A stretch of 64,000 nt of DNA from Saxidomus purpurata (Eukaryota > Mollusca > Bivalvia > Venerida > Veneridae), in the NCBI GenBank assembly GCA_022818135.1, contig JAFMSR010000012.1, positions 26,464,971 to 26,528,970 on the forward strand, given 5' to 3'. The first letter of the stretch is position 1. Each line of letters begins with the position of its first letter. A program made the position numbers and the translations under genes. Below, piece after piece: positions 1 to 13,000 of this stretch. Under the pieces are notes generated by a model, which was given only the letters and a program-made list of their open reading frames with translations, did not search any database and had not been told where the DNA came from.

Positions 1-857
1 TAGTATTTATCAAAACTTCCAAACAATATAACATACATATATGTAGTGTGTACCAAAGGTTCCAGAAAAAATATATTTTCTTGATTTATTTTTAATATTA
101 CATTTGTTGCTTAAATGCAAGATTATTAGATAAATAACATAAAATTCAGAAATTGTTGTACGTACAGCAGTGTATGGTAACGCTTCGTTGCTCACTCATT
201 ACATACTATGAAAAATGCACACCAATTCAACAATATTTAGTATTGCGTGAAATAGACAAAAACACTCAAAATCATTAAATTGGCGACAAAATTTTGAAAA
301 CGACATCAAAGTTGACCGTACGTCTAGTGCGCAAATGCCTAACGACGTGGAAAACGTTTCGGCTATTGACGAAAAGTCTTTGAATCAGTATTGCACTATT
401 ATATCGATTTTAATTACCTGTACATACATGATCAACTCAAACCAGGGTTTTCAAATATTTCTGAGAACACTTGTTTGCGATATCTATGTATAATGGTCCA
501 GCATTTTCTCCCTATTACAAGTAAAACTGTAAGTGCGCCACGTTACTTAATGTACTAAAGAAACGATACTTTAAAATGAGTCAACAAATTCGTTTCTTTC
601 CTCTGGTAAATTTTCAATCCTTTCGTGGAATGTTTCAAATGATATGGTGATTTTCAAGACTTTTTGGAAAACCCTCTTATTAACATATGGAAAATGGACA
701 AAAAGATCAGACAAAATTATTTTGACCGCATGGGAAAATGATATAAAAATGTATTTAAATCAGCATCTTGGATCAGAAAATGTAATATTCCAGGAATTAT
801 CTGACTGCCAAACAAATAGGTTAACTGCTTGCTTGTTTCCGTGAAAAAAATACAAAC
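1..857. other. Intron sequence 3' of SRCR6, no feature recognised
   Basis: AT-rich; expected to be intron of the SRCR gene because exon 15 ends with a donor in phase 1. Short open frames here show no domain. Confidence 0.6.
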
Positions 858-1018
858 CGTTGCAAACTACAGAGACATCCATGTCGTGAGTACAAGAATT
901 CAAATATAAGTATCTGCAATTGCGAAAATCCCGTTCGTATGTCCCACAAAACAACTGATCCATATATATTGGTCCAGTGCCTCCACCATATATTGCGCCT
1001 GTAAACACTTGTACGGCT
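858..1018 (-). CDS. Exon 15: SRCR6, C-terminal half
   Basis: A 161-nt exon (phase 2 to 1). It contains [16 protein letters not shown] (C5), FRNC (C6), NSCTHDMD (C7) and VSVVC (C8). I chose the acceptor GAACTAG because it restores the phase-2 entry; an inner CAG at about 1000 would break the phase. The donor GTTTGT leaves phase 1, so the message continues beyond the window start. Confidence 0.85.
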
Positions 1019-4000
1019 CTAGTTCAAAAGTATATAGTTTTAAGTTTCTTGTACGCATGTGATGGTGAATAGCTAAACATAGAATCATATCTATATGTAC
1101 AATAATTGCCCAAGGACTGTATCCATAAAGCATCGTAATAGATATTTTAAACCGTAATGAAGTTCTTAACTTTAGTCAATATTATTTTAATGTCTTTCTG
1201 AAAGTACATTTCATGTATTATTTATACTCAATTCTTTATTGCTAAGATTTTATATAAAAGCATTGAATGACAAGCGTTCCGTAGTATATTTCTTGTGTTA
1301 AAAAAAGAAAAATAATACTGATTAAAAACATCTGTTTCTTTTATATTAATTAATTCTGATGATTATAATGATATACCTTAATACTTGAAAGTGAAAAGGA
1401 AAAGACAAAATACTTACTTGGTTTAGCCATTTTACATTGATAAATTGTATCACGACTGGAAATTAACCATATTTAAATACAGGCAAGTAAGAGTACTAAC
1501 CTTTTAATTAAGGACGGACGATAGGCTGGAGATCTCTTGAAATTAATTAAAATAAATGAAAGTTTACCTTAGTCCTAACATGTCGCAAAATAAGTCTGCA
1601 GCAAGGATATTGAAATTGCTGTCACAAATCGTTCCCCACGTGTCATTGACCTTTATTTCTGCACGACCGTCAAATATACCTGTTCCATCAGCCAGTCTAG
1701 CCTCAGTAATGTTTAATTCAGGACCTGCAAAGTGACTCATTTTCAGTCACTAATTTGTGCAAGTATAACCACTCACATCTTAAAGAATCATGCTGCAAAG
1801 AGTTATTATAAAAGTTATATTTCTGTAGCAGATCTTTACTGCCCAGCACCTTAGTTGGCTTATAAACTTAGACTTTCTCTGGCCCTGGGCGTTGTGGTTT
1901 TTTTGTGATATTAAATGAAACATTTGAAATTGGTTCTTTTAAAATAAATACGGGATCTTGCATATAATGCTGCCCTGGGACAAATAACATCACCAATAGA
2001 CCTGACCAGCGCCCTCGCACTCGTACACGTAAATGTAAACGTACAACGTACAACTGCCTAATTTCGGGGGTGATCTCAAACGATTCTAGTATCATAGGAA
2101 ATCTTGGTTGCGTTCATTATTAAAAACTCTTTATCACTTTATCATTATATACATGTAATACCATTCACTATTATTCTAATTATAATAATTACCATTGTGT
2201 ACTGTAGAACTAATACAAGATTGAATATATACACTATCATCTTAATCATCATGAAGAGTTTCATCCTTGCAATTAAGTTAATCAATAATCAATTTCATCA
2301 AAATCGTCGTTTTCATGAGAGTCATTGTCCCATCAACATCAGTTGTACCATTATTAAAATAAAACAAATAATGTCCCCAAGACAGGTTTTCAATACATGT
2401 AGAACCGGGAGTAAATCTAGAATTAGAAAAAAAATCCTCAAGTGACCTTGGCCAAAAAACAACAGTGATATGACCAAAAAATTTGAGAATTTAAGAATAC
2501 ATTGACACTGACACCCAGCCCCCTCAAAGAAAATGTTTTATTAATATTAAAAAAACATATATAAAATTACAGTGACCTTGAAACCCCCCCCACCTAGAAA
2601 ATATATGTTTTTGTCAAAACAATTTTAGAATTTAAAAAATCTTTTTAGTTACAATGACCTTGACCCCCTTAAAATATATTTTTAGAACAATTTTAGAATT
2701 CAAAAATAATCTTTTTTCAATAACAGTGACCTTGACCTAGACGCTAGTTACCTAAATGCAATCCAAGTCTCCACATAAGCTACATACACACTGATTTTCA
2801 TTGTAATTCGTCACTCATAGTATAGCCTGAGTTATTGATCGGAATCTATTTTTCTATTTTAGTAACAGTGACATTGACTTTGATTTTAGTGACCCAAAAT
2901 GCAATTCCAAGCTTCCTCTTTACACGATCTACCTACACACCAAGTTACCCTTAACCGACATTCGCTAATGACTCCATAACCGGACTGTCAAATAAATCAG
3001 ACTGCCCGAAGATGAACGACTGATGTGCAAAAAACTTAATAAACGCACTAATAACTGCAAATTAATAATTGTTAAACATACAATTTTAGGGTCCGGAGAC
3101 ACCCGCGTGATCAATTACCATTAATTGTCTACATTTGCATTGGTAAACAACAAAATTGTATTGTCTTGAGATGGTCCCTCAATACATTGTTCAAATACAG
3201 AGTACGTTTACATGTACATGTACGTTTACAGTTACACTGGTCAGGTCTAATACTAAATCGATCGATACATGTAATGACGAGTTCATCAATATACATGTAT
3301 GTATTCGCAACAAACAATGACATACTTTTGACACCTTTCATGGACAGTTCTTACAAATTCCTTCTTATTCTTAAAGGTCATGCTACAGGTTTCATCAACA
3401 AAATAACCCATGCAAATTTCAAATTATCTAGATAACGCAGCTGATTTATAACAACTTATTACAGGTAGAGCAAAGTGATCAAACTACAATTAGACTTTAA
3501 AAAAGCAGTTTCTGTAAAACGATAATATTCTTAAACTGAATGATGCAGGTTATGTTCATTTAACAGGTCTGTACTGAGTTAAAACTGACGTCAACAACAG
3601 GGCTGTTGAAAACAAAGTAAGAGTACAGCGATTGTTTAGTTTTCAAGTATATGTAAATGCTATGTGTTGTTTGAACAGAGGCAAAACGCATCAAATTCAA
3701 GGTCCCCAAACAAGAAAGTATGTAAAAAGGTCATTGTCACTTGGTCAAAATTTCACCGATGTAGCTAAACTAGAGCTGTCCACAAGACAGCACGTTCGAC
3801 TTTTGTAGGTGCTTGCTAATAAAACAGAACTTTTATCAGTATAATAGCAAAACAAAATTCAGCTGACTCTTAGTATAAACTAGAAAAGTTGAATCATAAA
3901 CAAGTAAATAAACTATCACTATATATTCAAGTTTTGGTAAATTAATTGTTTGATACAAAATGTACGAACACTATTGCTTAGTTTGATATAACTACCATAA

Positions 4001-7000
4001 GTGGTTACTGAAGTATGTGCATGATAGTACCTTGCATGCAAAACTTTACCCAAATTTTCAAAGTCAAACAACAAAATTTTACCCAAATTTTCAAAGTCAA
4101 ACAAGAGCCATAATTTGTACTACATTTATACACGAGTTAACTGACTTGACTGTGTGACATCCCTAAAGACATTAATGAAGTTTCAAACCATCATCATAAG
4201 TGGTTACTGAGATATGTGCATGATAGTACCTTGCATGCAAAACTTTAACCAAAGCGCCGACGCACAATTGACTGTAATAGCTCTCCATATTCTCCGAATA
4301 GTCGAGCTAAAAATGCCAGAAATGAGGTAAATTAGTTGAGGTCACTGTCTTTTTTTCGTTTCAAAAGCAAGTAGTAAGGTAAACAAGTAAGTGCCAAGGT
4401 CACCAACGTTAAGCGTTAAAATCTCTTTGCAGAACGTATCACATGGTCCAAATTTGATCACTGTAGATAAAACAAAGTGAGGCTCGTTTACAAATCTGCA
4501 CATATGGACATAATTCAATGACTGTAGCTTCACAAACAGTAGATAAAGAGGTCACAGTGAAGTTCATTCAGGTCAAATATTATAATTTGTTTGCAAAACA
4601 GTAAACATGGTACAGATTTCGTTGATGTAGCTTAAAGGCCAGAAGGTAGCTAAGGTCAAGGTCACCGTAGGTGAGCATTTAAATATGTTTGCGAAACTCA
4701 CCACATGGTTCAAATTTCATCACAGAGCTGTAAATTTAAAATAAAAATAGTAGGTGAACGGGGTGAGGCAAATTTGAATCCAACGGGGATATGGACCGCT
4801 AGAAAATGCATACCAAATATCAAATATCTAAGCCCAGAGCCTTGCAGTTCGGTTACGAAGATTTTTTAATATTTTGCTATTTGTTGCAATAGCCATCAAC
4901 GTTTTGTATGGAATGAAGGTATTTGGACTATCGTCAAACAGCGAATATCCCTCATCAAGACTGGCCAGAGGAGGTGTCATTGGAGGAAAAAAGGTAGAAT
5001 GACAGAAAAACGGACGTACTACATACACTGGACGGTGAACAGTCACAATAGCTCACACTGACACTATATATACTCATATGGAAAAGTAAATTGAATTACG
5101 GTGCACCATTGTCTTTGCAGATGATCATTTGTTCGATACATTTGTCTAAATGTTAACGTAAATGATCGTTTCAGGTGGCTTCCGACAACTGTATTAGTAT
5201 AAAATTAATATCACAATTAAAGAAAAAAAATAAATAAAATGTTAGATAATTAAAGCCGCCATAACCACTAAAGACAAAAATGCATTACTTACCGTAACAT
5301 ATGACTGAAGCATCGTCTTCATGGTCCGGATTATACACGTCACCAACAAGGTATTTACAGTCGTTGATGTGGTCGTAATATGAGCAATCAATCCTGTCAA
5401 TATAGTTTGGTCCACTGCCTGGCCCGTAGTAGGAATTATGAATATAACTTCTATGCCTGTAGAGCACACAATGTAGAGAATATTTAAACCGATATTGACA
5501 AATGATTGTGACCGTGGCGTTGTGAAAATCAATATACCCGCTGGCACGTTTGAGATCATTGAGACTGCTCAAGAAGGACGTCTTATCATTTCTTAATTGT
5601 ATTTAAACAAAAGTGCTATGGCTTTAATGTGCTGAAATATGCTTTGTTTACAAATGCCTGGTCCGTAGTAGGAATTAGTAAGACTCTGTTTGTAACTGTA
5701 AAACGAAGCCATCTTGATAAGTTACTGTGACAGTGGCGTTTTCATTTTAATAATAAAACTCAATTGACACTTTCAACGCTGACACATTGGAATAGCAATA
5801 TATTATAAAGTATGTCATGCCTAGAAATAACAAGAGCTGTCAGTAGGACAGCGCGCTCGACTTTTTTAGTGCTTGCCAATAGACAAAACTTTGACAGTAA
5901 AGGGCACACAAGACTTTAGCTAGAAATTTCTAAGTACAAATCAAGAAACATTTTCACAGAGTTATCTTCTCTTGCTTACAGATAAGTGTCATGATGCTAA
6001 CAGATAGGTATCATGATGGTACATAAGTACTCCAACTTTCAAAGTAATATCTCAAATGGTTAAGTCAACAAGTGGACAAGAATTAAAATTTTACTTGAGT
6101 TTCTAAGTCGAAAAGGGCCATAATTCAAATAATACCCTTGACAGCATTACCTTCTCCTACCTATGTTTGGGGATCATGATGGTAAACAAGTATTCCAACT
6201 TTCAAAGTAATATCTCAAACAGTTTAGTCAAAAGTGGACTGCTACGAAAAAACTTAACCAAGATTCTAAGTCAATAAAGGACCTTAATTTTTAAAACAAA
6301 TTCTTGACAGAGTTACCTTCTCTTGCCTTGGCAATGATGTAAACAAGCATTCAAAGTTTCAAAGCAATGTCTCTAAGGGTTAAGTCAATAAGTGGATTTT
6401 ACCCATATTAAATGTATTTTACCAGTCAAAAAGGGGCATGATTCTGTCAAAAACCTTGAAAGATTTATGTACTCTTGTCTGTGGATGGAAGTAATGATGA
6501 TAAATAAATATGGTAAGTTTCAAAGCAATACCTCTAACGGTTTTGAAATAAAGTGGGGTGGTACGATAAACTTTACCATGCTAAATACGCTTTCTAAGTC
6601 AAAAAAAGGCCATTATTATGTCAAAAACCTTGACATAGTTATGTACTCTTGTCTGTAGATGGAAGTTCTGCTGGTAAACAAGTAGGGTAAGTTTCAAAGC
6701 CATACCTCTAATAGTTTTAATAAAGTGGGGTGGTTCGAAAAACTTAACAAAGGTGCGACACAAACGCGGACGCAATCGCCTAGTCGAGTAGGATAGCTCC
6801 ACTTTTCTTCGAAAAGTCGAGCTAAAAACCTGAACATAGCAGATTCAATTCAACTTTCAGTCAATTTCATGGTTTTGATTCTGCACGCAAGTTTATATTT
6901 TCAAACGTATTGTAGACATTCAATTAAAACTTTACATATGTCTTTGGAGTCAGGCTAATAAATGAGGCTTGATCTATTATTTGCCTTATATCTGGTACAG

Positions 7001-10000
7001 TTACACTCTCTTTCTGGTTCAGTCAATAGTTTTGCACGCACGTTGTTATCTTCAAAAGTATTATATACATTGGTATGAAACTTAATGAGAAAGCTGCCAT
7101 GAAAAAAATGTTGTCACAGATGTGTCAGTCTAACAGGGATTGAATAAGAAAACATGCAAGACAGAAATACAAATGTACAAATTAAAAAAAAATGGACGTA
7201 GCTAAATCTTTATGTCAAGATTTATGATGGTCCATAAGATAGAAATTGGGTTGAATTTCCAGAATTTAATGCATGTACTTAGCTAATTACAGTTAATATT
7301 GAACAAAGACAAACGTAAGACAGGTACTACTAAACAGAAGCTAACAACAACACTCTCTACAATCTCCTAATTGCATGATTTAAAAATGAATATACTTAAG
7401 GACAAAAGTTCTGCACTGCTCGAAATAGTTTAATTAAATCTTAATTGTAGGTTATTTTTAATGTTTTGTATGCAAATTAATATCGTATTTTGAAACTACT
7501 TGCTACAATACAGGGTGTTAAGAACTCTATATAAAAGCAATCAATCAACCGTGACGGCATAAATGGTTTATGTTTATCTCAATTTTATGTACATGAACCT
7601 TATTATGATAAAAATTTCTAGTGCATTTCAAGTGAAGTTTTGATCAAATGATATTCCTATCGAAAGGCGTAAAGTTTATAACAGATACATTTGAACTCAA
7701 CGTATGTTGTTATTATGAAGCTTTCAAGAGAGCAGAGGAACATTGAAAATTTGAATTCGATTTGAAAATGATGAAATTCAAATGTTTTTTAATTATGAAT
7801 AAAACATCTGATTTCAGTCTTTGTGTTAGTTTTTAAATACCGCGAAGTACTTTTGTCCTGAAGTTTAGTTTTTGTAATGTGGTTTCTGTGTACATGTATT
7901 TATATTGTCTGTTGATTGCTGTTAATAGCCTAGTGTTGCAAAAGTAACGTACTACATGTATAAGAATAACGTCTTTTAACTTGTGTCTAAAATAACCAGG
8001 ATTGTGAGACTTTCAGAATTTTTGTGTTTGTTTGTCAGGTTAAACGCCAGTTTTGATCGTGTTTCAGTCATTTTACAAAACCATCATACCTGGAAATTTT
8101 AGATTAATTAATGTTACAATTTTACCTTTATATTGGCGGACAAAAGCTGCATTCGAAAGTCCATGTATATAATATTAGACAAAAATTTGTTTTAGATATG
8201 AACAAATAAGACTAAAATAAACCATTAAGTAAAGGTGAAATTGGCAAGGGTGAGCTGCACCAAACATTTAGAGCTTTTCAAGCATTGGCAGTGACAATAT
8301 CATTCAACAATAATAGATGCCTACAGACAAAATGTCGAGCCCGCCAACTGGTATTGAAGGAAATAGGGAATTGTAGGTGACATGCCGTCTCATTGTAGTG
8401 AACAATCAATTCAAAACATTCCGATGCGTAAGAAAGTTCCATCCTAAACAACGACTCGTGTGTCAGTTTTTGCCTATAGTCTCCAGTTCTTACGTTTACA
8501 TTTGAGCTACGAACCTGGGTCTTGTGTGTGACATACTGTGCTTTGATGGTAAACGATGGTCCTAAATAAATTCAATATCCTTTAATACATTTTTGCGTGT
8601 TTTAATTCAAGGTAAAAACCTGAAGCTGCTTATCTCTCTATTCTATTTCAGTGGTATGACCTTGAAATATGAGCTACAAACTTGAGTCTTGCGCGCGACA
8701 CGCCGTTCCATTGTGGTTAACAGTTTAGCAAAGTTTATTCAAAATCCTTCAGTACATGAGGAAATTACAGCCAGTACAAGGTTGGATGTGTCTATTTTCG
8801 CCGTAAAAATTTGACCTTTACCTTTAAGCAAAGTCCCCGAGTCAAGTGCCTGACTCTTGCGCGTGAAAAGCCATTCAATTGTTGTGAACAACTGTGCCGA
8901 ATTTATTTAAAACATTCAATGCATAAAGAAGTTACAGCCCGGACAGCGTCTCTTATGTCTAGGTTTACGTATCATTTCTAAGTGTAATCTAGCCCTTAGC
9001 TTCAGACCTGGGTCTGTGCGCGACACGCCGTATCTTTGTAGAGAACAATTATGCCAAGTCAGTCAAAATTCCCTAATACATTAGGATTTTACAGCATTGA
9101 CAAGCTCATGTGAATGCACGAACGCACGCACCCACAAAATGACAACAATGCCGAACCACCGCCAGCGAGCTCGACAAAAATCGCACAAGGCACACAAAAA
9201 AGTATCAGCACTGTCGCGCTGATCTTAAAGTAAAAACTCCTGGTCTGACAAAGAAACAAATAATAAACTGTATCTAACGTGTTCTCTTAGTTTATTTCTT
9301 ACCGCACACCAAGCATAGTGCACACGGTAGATGCCTCCGCAGAGTAGAACCCATTATCACTTAAAGTACCCCATGTACCGTTGACTTGTATCTCTACTCG
9401 GCCGTGATACGGTCCTGAGGTGCCAGCTAGACGTATGTCGGTAATGTTCAACTTGTGAGCTATTTTGAAATATATACGGCTACATTACAATGAGGCATAA
9501 CTATAAAACTAGAATTATCACTGAACGTGAAATTGGGTAAAATTCACTTATTGACTTAGAATTATTTTCATTTATTCTTTTTTGGAATTATTTCAGTGAA
9601 CATCTAAACGAATTTTACAAAAATTTCAATGAAAGTTTTGAACTATTGGTGTCAAGTTCGACCCCCAAGCTTTATATCCAAAGCGCCTTGAAGGGCTTTC
9701 ATGATACTTAAGTTAGATGTTTACCGTATTAAGATGATGTGCACATTGTGTGTTTCTGTTGTCTTGGTTCAGTGTCAAGGTCACACTTCAGGATCAAAGG
9801 TCATGTGACTTTATTTTTGTGTCCACTTTATAACTCAACTAAATTATTGAGAATAGCCTGATGGGGGAAGCTATTTTTGTTACAAGGACGTTTGGTGGGT
9901 TCTATTAGTTTAATCACGTTCAAGAGATATGGAGCAGAAACGGAAAATCTTTGATCCATAAATGTGACATTGACCGGGTTGGTAGATGAATATTGGTCCA

Positions 10001-13000
10001 CGTTTCGTGAAAATCCCTGAACGGCTTTAGAAGATATTGAGCGGACACGTTAACCAACATAACAAACGACCGACAAACTGACTCCTATATAGTCTCCAAA
10101 CTTTATTTGTTTGGGCATAATAACCGATTTATTTATAATCTATAATTTCTTTTCCTCAAGCTCTTTAAAATTTCAAAATGTCAGAAATTGATTTATTTTG
10201 CCTTGGAATCAGCTTGACATTATTATCAATAGTTTGTCTGTATCGCCACATTGGACCTTGATGTGGAACTAACGTTAAACCTTGAGATGGTTAACTTAGT
10301 CTTTAAAGTTTTTGTGCAATGAGTGAAATTAAAAGTCATTACATAATTATTTAAAAGATCAATCACACTTTTCTCTTTCTTTGCCTACCTGTACAAACAA
10401 CGGCCAAATCCTCATAATGTGTGCAAGAATTTGACAGGTCATAGCTACAGTTATTGATATGATCCTCTGTGCCATTACATTGAAACTCGTCTATATATAT
10501 AGGTCCACTTCCGATACTATACAAGGAATCCTCTCTTGCTTGTATGTAATGCGAAACATATCTGGAAAAATAAGATCACGAGGCAATGAAAAGGTGCATC
10601 GCTGTTATCATCTTAAGCTAATTAAGTAGCTACAACTAGGTAAGAGCTAGGGCTGTAACGATACATTCAAATATTCGATTTAGTCGAATACAGTTTTGTC
10701 CGAATTGTATTCGTTATTCGCCATGTGCCGAACCGAATATTTACGAATATAGATAAAAATTGCATGATTTAAACTAAAATCATTTGAATTTACCTAAAAC
10801 AGATGAAATCTACTGAAAACGCTTCCATTTCATAGCGCATTTTGCACTATTTCGTCGTAATACCCCACCCCACCCACAACAGTTGACAGATATTTTCACG
10901 ACATTTATTTAATAAGTCGTCGGGCCGATATTTGATGTTGGTTTACAATTGAATAAATGATTTTCATAACTTTCTGGGTTTTAAACTGATTGAATTCATT
11001 TAAATTTCACATTCAATTAAAATTTGATATCAACAAGTGGGAATTCCCATTTTAAGACATCCAAAAACCGTCTACACCAACAACATGTCTAGCATCGAAT
11101 ACCGTTGAAATCGTAGATCCTCTTTACTCTATAGTCGTGTCTAGTCATTTTTTACTAAACAGTTCTAGTCATTTGAACCCAGAGCTCTTTAAGTTACATG
11201 TTTACTTAGTGTTTTTTTACGTTTGAACATTATTATTTCACAGTAATTTGAGTACAAAGAAAGTACTATTATCTAGTCAGCAGACTGTAATATATTGTTG
11301 GCAAAAGCCATATAATGTTCACCTGTTAAATGATTTTAGTATAGTATTCATATTCATGAATAAATATTCGTATTCGTCACCCTGTATTCGTGATACGTAT
11401 CGTATTCGCCCCATAGTGTATTCGTTACAGCCCTAGTAAGAGCAGCAGAAAAATGGATTTGCTCCTCTTTAAGGATGTGTAGGTAAGGTTAGTATGGGGA
11501 AAATGCATGAGTTCGGCAAGACGACTGCACATTTATCTATTTACGATTATCAAGCATTAAGAAAACAGGGAGCTTTGCAAGACTAAAACACTGACAGTTT
11601 CCTCAGAAATACATTGACGACGATTTATATGAAAAAAGTTGGTTTCACTGATATGAAAACAAATTTGACGACAAATCTGAAATGGTAGGTAAATGTTTGA
11701 TTGGCTACGAGGGGTACTCCAAAAGTTTTGAGACTAACGCGATTCCGTGGAAATAAATAATGGTATGTGCACAAAGTTTTCGTGAAACTGAGGGTCGTTT
11801 CAAATAACCGTGTACACTGAAAATTTCAACAAAACAGGCTTTGCGCAAAGTTATAAGTTTTTACACACAGTATACTCGTATACACTGACACTACATTTGT
11901 AGTTTGTAAGCATGATGCCTGCTGAAAACAGGTAATTTAGGGAAAAGACGCGTACTGCTGTGAACATTCAAGATGAAGATTCTGAAAGAAATTAATAATG
12001 TTTACGATGATTCTTCCTCTAAAGCCACTCTTTATATGTGGGAAATTGAACTAAGTAAATCTGTAGTCAAATATCTACCCTCTGTAGGGCACCCTAAAAC
12101 TTCATTGTCTGTAAAGAACATTGCTGCAGTAGAAACCTTGGTAGCTAAAACCTCGCGCTATACAGTTTCAGATAGCTGCGTTGGTGGGTATATTTCATTT
12201 GGAAGTGTTCGTTTAGTTCTGGCAAAACAATTTCAATTATCAAAGGCACAATGTGCACGGTGGGTACCCCATCTTCTAACCTAAGGTCAACAGACTAAAT
12301 GGGTGAAATTTTGCAAAGGTCTTTTGAAAGTGTACAAAAATGCTGATGAAAGAAGACTAAATAAACTCCTGAAAGGTTATGAAACGTGGATCTTTTATTT
12401 CGAACCGCAATGATACTAGTAAACAGTGACACTAAGGAAAGCCAAGAAATATTTATTACAGTAGAACGAACTTCGAAAGAAGTCCTAAACGGGTTCGATT
12501 AACAATTTTGTACAATTACAAAGGTCCTGTTGTGTAAATACAAAGTAAACCTTGCAGATCAGTCACAGCAAAGTTATATAGAGATAGAGTATTGAAATCA
12601 GTGAGATAACATTACGTTAAACTTCACCCACGGAGTTATTAGATGTGTATCTGTCTTGTCAGTGACAATTGTAAATAACAAAGTAATACTGTGCAGCAGT
12701 TCCTGTGGAACCAGTAAGTCAAACAATTGAAGCACATCCTACATACTCGCCAGACCCGAGTCTCTGTGACTTATTTTTCCTTTCTGTACTGAAAAAGACT
12801 TTTGTTAGGTGTCGTTTCAACTCCAGAAGCGTTCTGGACAGTGTTGTGCTATCAATGGCTGCAGTGTATACCAATAGCAGACCACTATACGACTTTCAGA
12901 CCATGGATATCTTGGATCGAAAGGTGCATTTCTGCTAAGGAAAATTAATTTTAAGTACTGATATAAAACATTTGTCGTTACAATCAGCTTTAGTCTTATT

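Larger units (their letters stand above)
1725..5292. other. Intron between SRCR5 and SRCR6, repeat-rich
   Basis: Holds TGACCTTGA block 1, repeat B copy 1, and a pair of inverse segments (AGACCTGACCAG...TGTAAACGTAC at 1995-2045, inverted at about 3200-3250) that may mark a decayed element. No exon seen. Confidence 0.55.
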
